A stretch of 55,329 nt of DNA, from positions 1 through 55,329 of IMG/VR virus record IMGVR_UViG_3300021091_000091; one strand, given 5' to 3'. Positions 26,108 through 33,970 of the stretch are shown one piece after another. Source of the DNA: a virus. The position numbers were made by a program, and so were the translations under genes. The first letter of the stretch is position 1. Each line of letters begins with the position of its first letter. The notes beneath the pieces are model-generated. The model did no database searches. It was not told where the DNA came from and was given only the letters and a program-made list of their open reading frames with translations.

Positions 26108-29100
26108 TTTTTGAGAATCCATTCTCTTTCTTAATTTCAATCAGTCCATCTACGATATCTCTCATTTGCTCTAAGTGCGAAATCATCCAAATAAAATCAA
26201 ATTGGGTTTTTAGATATTGCATCATCATAAATAGGGATGATAAATTATCTGCATCCAATGTACCAAACCCTTCATCAATTACTAAGAAGTTAGGACGGGG
26301 TAATCCGCATATATTAATTAGAGCTACTCTAATAGCTAGACCCGATATAAATTTCTCCATACCACTACACATTTCTAAAGTCCATTCTTGGTCTTCGTAA
26401 ACTATTTTTGCATTGATATTTTTACCATCAGTATCCATTGAAAGTGAAAAATCTACCACCTGTGCTAAAATGTTATTTACTTCATTCTCTATAACAGGCA
26501 TTATTTTTGAAATAAGTTCATATGGTACTCCATCTTTTTTTACTGCATCTAAATAATAGGTATATAAAAAACTTTTTGATTCTAATTCTTTTACTTCTTT
26601 CATTTGATTTTTTGTTGAATCTATAAAAGAAATAAGAGAACCTATTTTCATTGTAGATGCTGTGATTTTTTTGTTCAATTCAGTAATCTTTTTATCTACA
26701 TCTTTTTTATCGGACTCTAATATTTTAATTTGTTCATTTATCTGAGTATTTCTTTGAATAGTAGCTTCCCATTCATAATACTTTGCAATATCCGATTCAG
26801 TAGTATCTAATTGATTCTGAAGTAATTCCTTTTGAGTTTCTAATGTTCCCAATTCAGCTTCAGCCTTTTCTCTTACCACAATACCCTTATGATATTTGTT
26901 ACGAAGTTCTACTAATTTAGCCCAAACATCATCCACTTCAGAATATGGTTCAGTGCCCTTAATTAACATTTGATGTGATATGTTAAGAGTTTCCAATTGT
27001 AATTCTTGCGTTTTAACAATTTCTTTTGTTGCAATAGCATCTTTAACAAAGACGTTGTTCATACAAAACTGGCAATTTGGGTCATACTCATGCTGTTCCA
27101 AATGTTTAAGTTTCTCTAAATTAGATTCGTATTGTGATTCTAATTTGTCTATTTGTTGTTGTACATCTGCTAATTTACCTTTAGCCAAATCCCATTCTTT
27201 TTTGGCATCATTAATATCCATTCCATTTACTATTGCATGCTCATTAATAGATTGAGATACCTGCCCTAATAACTCACCATATTCGTTTATTTTGCTTTTC
27301 TTATCCTCCCTATCACTTTTATTGTTTTGAATTTTTAGTTGAATGGTGCTCTTTGCAACCCCTAATCCTTGGATGTCTAATTTAGTATCAATTGGTGTTA
27401 GGGATTCCTTTAAATCAGATATTCCATTTTGAATTTCTTCTTTTTGTTTATTTAGAACTTTTGATTGGGATTCTAAGTCGGATAATTCTTTTTTTGTTTC
27501 TTTTAAGTCGGTTTCTTTTGTGGCTAATTCAGTCGTAAAATCCGTCCTTTTGAAATTTCTGATAAGTACAGCCACTTCCTTTATCTCATTTGATGCAGCC
27601 TCATACAACTTATCAAATATATCCAGCCCCATAAATTGAGCAAGTAAATCTTTTCTCTCCGATTGAGATTTATCAATGAATAGGGTGTTGTTCCCCTGCA
27701 AACTTAATGCTGTCATAACAAAATCCTCATACCTACCCACATACCCTTCAATGACCTGGTTGGTATCCCGCCTTTCCGTTCCGTTAAGGGATTCCGTTAC
27801 CCCATCTACCACTCTCCAAAATTCTACATCTACCTTAACGTTCTTTCCCTTATTAATAGTTCGGGCTTCCCTACGAATAAAGTATTGTACACCTTCTACT
27901 TCGAAATCTAATTGGCAGTGGAAATCATCTTTTCGGTTGTTCATAATGTGTGATGCCTTATAGGCTCTACTACACTTATCGAACAGGCAAAAGGAAATTG
28001 CATCGAATAGGGATGATTTACCTGCTGCATTTGGTGCGAATAATCCCATTAATCCGTTTACTTTATCGAAGTGGATTACATTATCCTCACCATAACTGAA
28101 CATATTGGAGAATTCAAATCTTACCGGCTTCCATTTTACGTTTCTTATTAGTTCGTCCAACTCTATTCTTCCGTTTATCTCTTTATTTAGAGATTGTATG
28201 CCTTCGATTTCTTCATCTGTCACAAACGGCATCATTCTTTGTATATAATCGGTAATGAGAGAGTTTTGGTAGGTGATATCGGTAATATCTTCCAATTGAA
28301 TTTGGTTATCTCTATCACCAGTCTTTTTCTTAGCTAAAGAATCAGTTTTGATAGTTGTAAAATCTTCAACACCATATTTTAACTTTATTTCGGTGATTGC
28401 TTTCTTTGTATCTACCGCATCAGTATCAGAAAACCTTACCCTAAGCCTTGGATACAAAGGTAAATCAGTAACGTCAGGTACAACTCCTCCGATAATATCC
28501 ATAGTATAGTACCCATAATCATTTTGTATATCAACTTCTTCATATGTTAATGTTTCTAAATCCCAAACTAAGAAACCATGCTTATCTAAGGTTTCTCCAA
28601 AGTTTTGTTGCACCAATGAACCTGCGTAAACACACTTACAACCTTTTGGTGAGATTAGTTCTTGTCTTTTGTGGATATCACCTAATAGGGCTAAATCGTA
28701 ACCATCAAACATATCAGTTGTGAAATGACGAGATGATACTACATAACCCACATCAGTTTGTGAGTGGTCCACAGGTCCATGAAATAGTGCAATCTTTTTT
28801 CTAGCCGGCATCATAATCCAATCATCTGCCTTAGGCCAATTATCTTTATTATCAAATATTGAGAATACCGAAAATGCAACTCCATCTTCCCAAAATATTT
28901 GAGTATCTTTTAAGTAATGAAAATTAGGTAAATCAAGTGCATCTACGATTGGAGTTAGTACATCCAAACGGTCCGAATTATTCATATTACAATCGTGATT
29001 ACCTGCAATAAGAATAGTTTTACAATGTTTAGAACATTCGGTAAATAACCAGCTAATCTCTTTCACTAATTCAGGTGACATCTCTAATTTAGCATGAGCA

Positions 29101-29249
29101 ATATCACCTGCTAAATAAATCATTGAATCTTCCGTACCTCTTTGGCGTATTTCATTAAACATCTTTTCAAATACACCTCTAAATTCTTTGTGCCTCTTTA
29201 CATTACGAATATGTATATCCGCTATATGATAAATTCTTTTTAAACTCAT
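26097..29249 (-). CDS. 46/47: Fused gp47-gp46 (SbcD-SbcC-like) recombination nuclease
   Basis: 1050 residues. Residues 1-330 are the Mre11/SbcD phosphoesterase: ADIHIR (D11, H13), LAGDIAH (D49), GNHDC (N84, H85), LFHGP (H157) and LLGDIHK (H193). The Rad50/SbcC part then follows: Walker A APNAAGKSS at about 405-413, long coiled coils with a zinc hook CQFC (C726, C729), a CSGMEKFISGLA signature near 960, and Walker B FLVIDEGFGTLD near 988. T4 makes gp47 and gp46 as two proteins that resect DNA ends for recombination-dependent replication; here they are one chain in the order nuclease then ATPase. It starts four bases inside the primase gene end, so it belongs to the replication operon. Confidence 0.93.
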   Translation of the reverse strand: MSLKRIYHIADIHIRNVKRHKEFRGVFEKMFNEIRQRGTEDSMIYLAGDIAHAKLEMSPELVKEISWLFTECSKHCKTILIAGNHDCNMNNSDRLDVLTPIVDALDLPNFHYLKDTQIFWEDGVAFSVFSIFDNKDNWPKADDWIMMPARKKIALFHGPVDHSQTDVGYVVSSRHFTTDMFDGYDLALLGDIHKRQELISPKGCKCVYAGSLVQQNFGETLDKHGFLVWDLETLTYEEVDIQNDYGYYTMDIIGGVVPDVTDLPLYPRLRVRFSDTDAVDTKKAITEIKLKYGVEDFTTIKTDSLAKKKTGDRDNQIQLEDITDITYQNSLITDYIQRMMPFVTDEEIEGIQSLNKEINGRIELDELIRNVKWKPVRFEFSNMFSYGEDNVIHFDKVNGLMGLFAPNAAGKSSLFDAISFCLFDKCSRAYKASHIMNNRKDDFHCQLDFEVEGVQYFIRREARTINKGKNVKVDVEFWRVVDGVTESLNGTERRDTNQVIEGYVGRYEDFVMTALSLQGNNTLFIDKSQSERKDLLAQFMGLDIFDKLYEAASNEIKEVAVLIRNFKRTDFTTELATKETDLKETKKELSDLESQSKVLNKQKEEIQNGISDLKESLTPIDTKLDIQGLGVAKSTIQLKIQNNKSDREDKKSKINEYGELLGQVSQSINEHAIVNGMDINDAKKEWDLAKGKLADVQQQIDKLESQYESNLEKLKHLEQHEYDPNCQFCMNNVFVKDAIATKEIVKTQELQLETLNISHQMLIKGTEPYSEVDDVWAKLVELRNKYHKGIVVREKAEAELGTLETQKELLQNQLDTTESDIAKYYEWEATIQRNTQINEQIKILESDKKDVDKKITELNKKITASTMKIGSLISFIDSTKNQMKEVKELESKSFLYTYYLDAVKKDGVPYELISKIMPVIENEVNNILAQVVDFSLSMDTDGKNINAKIVYEDQEWTLEMCSGMEKFISGLAIRVALINICGLPRPNFLVIDEGFGTLDADNLSSLFMMMQYLKTQFDFIWMISHLEQMRDIVDGLIEIKKENGFSKINF

Positions 29250-30181
29250 ATATTATTTAGTTTCGCCATCATCAAATCTTCCCACGAAGTTTCTTTGGCA
29301 TCTTTTAGTATTTCATTTACTTTTTGAAAACCCATTTCACCAGCATCTTTATCGGTTGGAATAATATTACGAACTCGGATACCATTCTTCATAAACCAAT
29401 CAGTATGTTTTGTAGAATCTTCAACAGCATCAGAATCTAATATAATAGTTACATCCTTTACACCTTTTTCTAATATTTTGTTTTTCAGATTACTAAGTAG
29501 AAATTTTCCCAATAGCGGAATTACATTTCTTTTTACCGAAAAAGAATCAAATACACCTTCCACTAAAACAATTGGTTCATTCCAATTTATCATATTATCA
29601 AATACGATTACATCTCTACTAATTGGTGGATTCTTATACTTCATTTTTTCATCTTCATAGAACGAGCGAGCTATGAAATAATTAAGGTCACCTTCTTCAT
29701 TATAAGATGGTATGATAATCCTACCACTATATAATCCATCTTCACAATAACCAATATTGTATTTAACAATATCGGCTTGAGTAATACCCCTTTTATTTAA
29801 ATAGTGAATGGCTTGGTTATAGATTGGGTTTATACCTTTTTTCTTAAAGTATAATTGTTTAAATTCAGTTGGTAATTGTAATTTAGCTACAAATTCCTCT
29901 TTTGCATTATATTCAGGTTCATCACCATATATATCCTTTACAATCGTTATATCTCTTAGGTCTACATTGAGTTTACGAAGTAATGAACCAATACTTCTAC
30001 CCTTAGAATCACATACCCAACAATGCCACCTTTGGGTCTCTATGTTTATTTGTAGTTTCTTTTTGTGATGATTACAAAATGGACAATAATGAGCTTGTTC
30101 ATTCCCCTTCAGAGATGAACCGACTCCTAATGCCGAGTCTAATATAGTGATTATTTTTAGCTTATTTCTAGCCGATAACAT
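29246..30181 (-). CDS. 61: DNA primase (DnaG/gp61-like)
   Basis: 311 residues. A zinc-binding module CPFC...CWVC (C33, C36, C54, C57) is followed by a Toprim domain with VLVEGVFDS (E208) and ILDSDAVEDS (D249, D251), as in DnaG-type primases. It makes RNA primers for lagging-strand synthesis with the replicative helicase, which is not in the window. The chain is compact, lacking a helicase-binding C-terminal domain of DnaG length, as for T4 gp61 (342 residues). A host-type promoter lies upstream and gp47-gp46 overlaps its end. Confidence 0.88.
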   Translation of the reverse strand: MLSARNKLKIITILDSALGVGSSLKGNEQAHYCPFCNHHKKKLQINIETQRWHCWVCDSKGRSIGSLLRKLNVDLRDITIVKDIYGDEPEYNAKEEFVAKLQLPTEFKQLYFKKKGINPIYNQAIHYLNKRGITQADIVKYNIGYCEDGLYSGRIIIPSYNEEGDLNYFIARSFYEDEKMKYKNPPISRDVIVFDNMINWNEPIVLVEGVFDSFSVKRNVIPLLGKFLLSNLKNKILEKGVKDVTIILDSDAVEDSTKHTDWFMKNGIRVRNIIPTDKDAGEMGFQKVNEILKDAKETSWEDLMMAKLNNI

Positions 30182-30209
30182 AATTTAGGTTATATCCACA
30201 AAAACTAAG

Positions 30210-30241
30210 TAAATATACAACTATTTTTTGAATAAACCAAA
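30210..30241 (-). promoter_or_regulatory. Host-type promoter of the primase/gp47-46 operon
   Basis: On the minus strand TTTG (30241-30238), 20 bases, TATATTTA (30217-30210): one mismatch from TANNTTTG, with the same spacing as the promoter at 16734. It lies 28 bases before the primase start. Confidence 0.55.
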
Positions 30242-30246
30242 TATAT

Positions 30247-30450
30247 TTATCCGCCGTATGAATTTTTAACATCCAATAAAAAATCAGATAAAAATTGTAA
30301 TTTATTTGCTACTTCTTCTCTAGGTTGATTCGCAAGAACAAATTGTTTAAGGTCTAATAATGATGCAGCTGCGATAGAGTGTGCATCATCTTTTGAATTT
30401 AAATATGCATCTGAAATGCCATATTTTTTACAAATTTCTGTAAGTGTCAT
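30247..30450 (-). CDS. Small unknown protein
   Basis: 67 residues, soluble and helical. The first 15 (MTLTEICKKYGISDA) have the look of a helix-turn-helix start, but the rest does not confirm it. It lies between the GIY-YIG-like gene and primase, twelve bases after the former, and is probably co-transcribed. I do not recognise the family. Confidence 0.5.
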   Translation of the reverse strand: MTLTEICKKYGISDAYLNSKDDAHSIAAASLLDLKQFVLANQPREEVANKLQFLSDFLLDVKNSYGG

Positions 30451-30462
30451 AACGTGTATTTA

Positions 30463-30870
30463 TTAATATATATCCTTTCGAAAGAATTTTCCTAAAATAT
30501 TTTCATTTAATGAATTTGGATTAGACAAAACTTCCATTTTAAATTGCCACCAAACTTCCCAATATGTGAGTGATTTTTTTGAAAAACAAAACTGAATAAT
30601 TTCTCTCTCAAAATCTCCAACCCTACCTGCCTTTATTTCTTCTTTAATCCATTCATTTGATGAATAATATGTTTCCCAATCAGATGCTTTACGAACTACT
30701 CTTTTACGAACCTTTCCTTTTAGGGGTTTTAGCCGGCGGACTTGCTTTAATGATTTTTTACCTATGTACGTCTTACCAGTAGGAATATGTGTAATCTTAT
30801 AAACAAAACCAATAGCACCATCGGGTGTATTTTCTTCCGTAACAATATTTCCCTTAAATTTCCAACTCAT
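30463..30870 (-). CDS. GIY-YIG-like endonuclease
   Basis: 135 residues. GFVYKITHIPTGKTYIGKKS at 22-41 is the GIY-YIG core in the VYK...YIG form seen in T4-like phage endonucleases; a basic stretch (RRLKPLKGKVRKRVVRK) and an ExxxWW segment (YWEVWWQFKME) follow. Such proteins are often mobile nucleases or small DNA repair nucleases. No intron or intein surrounds it, so it appears free-standing. Function in this phage is unproven. Confidence 0.65.
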   Translation of the reverse strand: MSWKFKGNIVTEENTPDGAIGFVYKITHIPTGKTYIGKKSLKQVRRLKPLKGKVRKRVVRKASDWETYYSSNEWIKEEIKAGRVGDFEREIIQFCFSKKSLTYWEVWWQFKMEVLSNPNSLNENILGKFFRKDIY

Positions 30871-30871
30871 A

Positions 30872-31084
30872 TTATCTTAGCGATGGATTGGATGAGTATT
30901 TTTTAGTTTTTAATACCCCACCTCTAGCTTTAAACAATCTTTTTTCATCTTTGATTAAATCCTTTGAAGGTTTCATCTCACCTCTGGGGTTATCAATACC
31001 GATTGGTGTTGTATCTACACCTTTTACATTAGCTGCTCCAGTTTTTGGAGGAGTTTTTGCGTACATATCTCTGATTGTTGGCAT
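30872..31084 (-). CDS. Small basic unknown protein
   Basis: 70 residues, low in hydrophobic content, Pro/Lys/Gly rich, likely disordered. It has a late-type ATATTTAT element 21 bases before the start, so it probably belongs to the virion or assembly set even though the next genes are replication genes. No family recognised. Confidence 0.5.
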   Translation of the reverse strand: MPTIRDMYAKTPPKTGAANVKGVDTTPIGIDNPRGEMKPSKDLIKDEKRLFKARGGVLKTKKYSSNPSLR

Positions 31085-31105
31085 TTTTTATAATTTTATC
31101 TCTAT

Positions 31106-31113
31106 ATAAATAT
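31106..31113 (-). promoter_or_regulatory. ATATTTAT element (candidate late promoter)
   Basis: GGTTATATTTATATAGAG on the minus strand, 21 bases before the start at 31084. Confidence 0.45.
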
Positions 31114-31117
31114 AACC

Positions 31118-31981
31118 TTATGTGTCTAAACGAATAATAAAATTTACAGGATAATCGGGTAAAGATTTTATTGGTTGTGGTAATTTTGCCACCGCAACCA
31201 TATTAAGTTCGTTATCGTATAAACCTATTGTTGTTATATATGGAGCTAGGTATGAACCAGTCAAATCTACTGAGGAACTGTAATCGTATTCACCAAACCC
31301 CCCTACTTTTGAAGAATCTATTGATGATGTAATTGAATACAATTTTATTTTACCATACGTTTTATCACTATTCCAATCAATAGCTGTTGGGTTTTGTGAA
31401 ACATTAAATTCATTTTCTAAAACAGAAATAAATATTTCATTTTCATATATAGTTTTTGTTGAACGATAAGCTAAAGAAAAAGAACCACTAAATGTTGAAC
31501 CGCTTACTATATCACGTGTAAAAACAACCAAACCTCTATCATAAAATATGTTACCGGCAATATTACTTCCCGAATCTTGTATATTTGAAAATAAATCATC
31601 AGTATATGTCTTAGATGTTACACCATCAGTAAAAATAAAACTTCCCGGTTTAATTCCTTCGCCATAATATGATTGTGGAATAGAAAAAACAACTAACTGA
31701 TTGTTTAATACTCTTTCATTTTTTGAAGTATATGAAATTCTTTTACCAACTTCAGTTAGTATCGAACCTGTTGATGGGTTTGTATAGAATTGTGCTTTTA
31801 TTGAATGATAAAAGGGTATTTTTGCTATACCATAAGATTTTTCTTCTATCTCCTCATCATAATTACCCAAACTTCCACTTTTTCCAAAAATAGGATTTAT
31901 ATCATTTTCATCCAAAACCCATTCTTTATAAACTTTAAAAGGTCTAATTACTACATCCGATTTTGGTATTTCTTTTAACAT
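31118..31981 (-). CDS. Virion structural protein, paralogous C-terminus with 32061-33272
   Basis: 287 residues, beta-rich, no enzyme motif. Its last 50 residues (ITTIGLYDNELNMVAVAKLPQPIKS) match those of the 403-residue gene upstream (ITTIGLYNDSNEMIAVAKTSQPIVKS), and both have an (E/R)EFN-S-NPTA segment about 45-70 residues earlier. It follows a perfect terminator and its own late-type element, so it is separately transcribed. A tail or baseplate-associated virion protein is likely by position next to the large structural genes. Confidence 0.6.
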   Translation of the reverse strand: MLKEIPKSDVVIRPFKVYKEWVLDENDINPIFGKSGSLGNYDEEIEEKSYGIAKIPFYHSIKAQFYTNPSTGSILTEVGKRISYTSKNERVLNNQLVVFSIPQSYYGEGIKPGSFIFTDGVTSKTYTDDLFSNIQDSGSNIAGNIFYDRGLVVFTRDIVSGSTFSGSFSLAYRSTKTIYENEIFISVLENEFNVSQNPTAIDWNSDKTYGKIKLYSITSSIDSSKVGGFGEYDYSSSVDLTGSYLAPYITTIGLYDNELNMVAVAKLPQPIKSLPDYPVNFIIRLDT

Positions 31982-31996
31982 TTATTTTTATTTTAT

Positions 31997-32004
31997 ATAA
32001 ATAT
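31997..32004 (-). promoter_or_regulatory. ATATTTAT element (candidate late promoter)
   Basis: AGAAATATTTATATAAAATA on the minus strand, 15 bases before the start at 31981 and just after a terminator, so this unit must restart transcription here. Confidence 0.5.
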
Positions 32005-32014
32005 TTCTCAAACG

Positions 32015-32039
32015 AAAAACCCCCTTTCGGGGGTTTTTT
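32015..32039 (-). terminator. Strong rho-independent terminator
   Basis: AAAAACCCCC, loop TTTC, GGGGGTTTTT: a perfect 10-bp stem with A and T runs on both sides, so it could act in either direction. It sits 22 bases past the stop of the 32061-33272 gene. Confidence 0.9.
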
Positions 32040-32060
32040 CAAATTAAATTTTTATTTGTA

Positions 32061-33272
32061 TTAAAATGAAAGTTTAACTTTTATAAGGACTTCTTTATCA
32101 AATGATTTGACGATTGGTTGTGAGGTTTTAGCTACAGCAATCATTTCATTAGAATCATTGTAAAGACCTATTGTTGTAATAAATGTTTGTGGGTCAGTAT
32201 TAAAAGTGCTTTCTGCAAAAGTACCATCAGTATTAATTGCGGTTGGGTTATTAGAATAATTAAATTCTCTATTTGTTGCTCTTACAAAGAAATGTTGAGT
32301 TGATACATCTTCAGTTCTTCTTGCTTCAAAATCACCACCTTTCTGAATTGCAAAATGTAATAATTTATGATTAACAGCTTCATGAGTTGTTAATACTCCA
32401 CCTACTAAACTTCCAGTATTAGTCTGTCCAACGCCTCCTACATTTCCTACAATAGTTCCAACTGCTGATGGATTTAAAACTACTATACCTTTATCAGGAT
32501 AAAATAATCCATATCCAAGACCATTCGATGATGTTGTTGATACTATTGTTGCCTCATTTTGAGTTCCTAAGTTTAGAGAACCGGATACTACTTTAAATAC
32601 CCTACCAGCTTTACCCAATGTATCACCGAATTTCTTACCACTATCATCTATAAATGTAAATAAACCATTTGAACCAGAAAGTTTTAATGACCAGTTTCCA
32701 GCATCCATTTCCTCTCTAAATCTTGCTCTAGCTATATTGATAATATAAATATTATTTGATTCAGTTGCTACTCCGCTTCCATTTTCAAATTTGAATTTAG
32801 CAGTAGGGTCATCCAATAACATTGTACGGTATTGAGCGTAAGTTGCTTTAGTTGCTAATAATGAATTATCATCAGTTGCTAAACTTACTGAGCCACTTCC
32901 ATCAACGTGTCCATAAGCTACTGCATACTGAACTTCTGCCGAAGAATAAGTTGTTGGGTTTTCGTTATAAATATTATAGTAGTATTGTCCGCTTGTTGCG
33001 CTTACTTGGGTTGATGAGGTAAAAAATGAAGTTAAAGAACCAGAATCATTTGACCATAATCCAGTTGTTACAACTTCTACTTTTGCATTTACCTTATCAA
33101 AATCTCCAAATCTTTTGTATATTCCGTTTGTAACACCCGAACCAACTGCAATTTGTTGTCCTGCTGGTAAAACAGAGTTTAACAAAGATACAATTGCGTT
33201 TGTATCAATTGTTCCCTGATTTGCTAATGCTGCTAATTGGGCGGTTACATTAGGGTCATTTATTAGTGCCAT
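32061..33272 (-). CDS. Virion structural protein
   Basis: 403 residues, Ser/Thr/Gly-rich and beta-rich. It has no enzyme motif. The C-terminal segment is shared with the 31118-31981 protein (ITTIGLYNDSNEMIAVAKTSQP). It lies between that gene and the 207-residue protein, and a strong terminator follows it. Tail or baseplate surface component likely; family not recognised more closely. Confidence 0.6.
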   Translation of the reverse strand: MALINDPNVTAQLAALANQGTIDTNAIVSLLNSVLPAGQQIAVGSGVTNGIYKRFGDFDKVNAKVEVVTTGLWSNDSGSLTSFFTSSTQVSATSGQYYYNIYNENPTTYSSAEVQYAVAYGHVDGSGSVSLATDDNSLLATKATYAQYRTMLLDDPTAKFKFENGSGVATESNNIYIINIARARFREEMDAGNWSLKLSGSNGLFTFIDDSGKKFGDTLGKAGRVFKVVSGSLNLGTQNEATIVSTTSSNGLGYGLFYPDKGIVVLNPSAVGTIVGNVGGVGQTNTGSLVGGVLTTHEAVNHKLLHFAIQKGGDFEARRTEDVSTQHFFVRATNREFNYSNNPTAINTDGTFAESTFNTDPQTFITTIGLYNDSNEMIAVAKTSQPIVKSFDKEVLIKVKLSF

Positions 33273-33286
33273 ATTCTATTTTAATT

Positions 33287-33910
33287 TTAAGATTGATAAG
33301 TTACTGTTACAGGTATAGTTTGAGAACCGCCTGTTTCATTTCCAAAAACAGTAATTGTTGTTGATACATCAAATGTCAATGATGGGTTTGGAGTGAATCT
33401 AAATTCTAGTCCAGTTACAACTTGTGCAGTTGTTGAAACTTCTTCTCCTAAGAAAACAGGAACAGTACCTGTTGCTGTTGCTCCTTTTGTTACAGTTAAT
33501 GTACCAGCTGTTTGGTCAGCTAATACCATTGTATATCCAGCTGATTGGTTACTCGGCGGATTTGTTGTTGGTGATAGTCCTACACCACCTTCTAATTGGG
33601 TGACACCAATTGAAGGTACACCTAATTTAACTAAAGGAATTTGAACAGTTCCTTTTGGTAGAGTTACTAATTTATATCTTAAAACCTGAGTTTCATCAGG
33701 AGTTGCTTCTGTAATAGGAATTGCTCTAATTGCAGAATCATAATAAGCTGACCCCTTTGGGTGTGCCGGTTCATATAATGTATAATCAATTTCATCATCA
33801 CCCAAAGCGAATTTGGTGATGTTTAATGATTGACCAGATGCTAACTTTTGTCTACCTTTTTTAGTTAAGATAGCATCTACGGTAATTTCGGTATTATCTA
33901 AATATGCCAT
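33287..33910 (-). CDS. Conserved phage structural protein
   Basis: 207 residues. The N-terminal half (MAYLDNTEITVDAILTKKGR, then ITKFALGDDEIDY) is a pattern recurrent in tail/baseplate-region proteins of marine and environmental T4-like phages. The second half is a Ser/Thr/Pro-rich Ig-like beta domain. No enzyme motif. A late-type element lies 31 bases before the start. Exact role unknown. Confidence 0.6.
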   Translation of the reverse strand: MAYLDNTEITVDAILTKKGRQKLASGQSLNITKFALGDDEIDYTLYEPAHPKGSAYYDSAIRAIPITEATPDETQVLRYKLVTLPKGTVQIPLVKLGVPSIGVTQLEGGVGLSPTTNPPSNQSAGYTMVLADQTAGTLTVTKGATATGTVPVFLGEEVSTTAQVVTGLEFRFTPNPSLTFDVSTTITVFGNETGGSQTIPVTVTYQS

Positions 33911-33941
33911 TTGATATTGTTTTTAATGCTTTATTTCTAAA

Positions 33942-33949
33942 ATAAATAT
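33942..33949 (-). promoter_or_regulatory. ATATTTAT element (candidate late promoter)
   Basis: GGTTATATTTATTTTAG on the minus strand, 31 bases before the start at 33910, in the 60-base gap after the 1722-residue gene. Confidence 0.45.
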
Positions 33950-33970
33950 AACCAATTATTATTTTCAATT

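Noticed and set aside
30463-30870. Mobile intron or intein around the GIY-YIG-like gene
   Set aside because: Neighbouring genes are complete and not interrupted, so no host element is seen.
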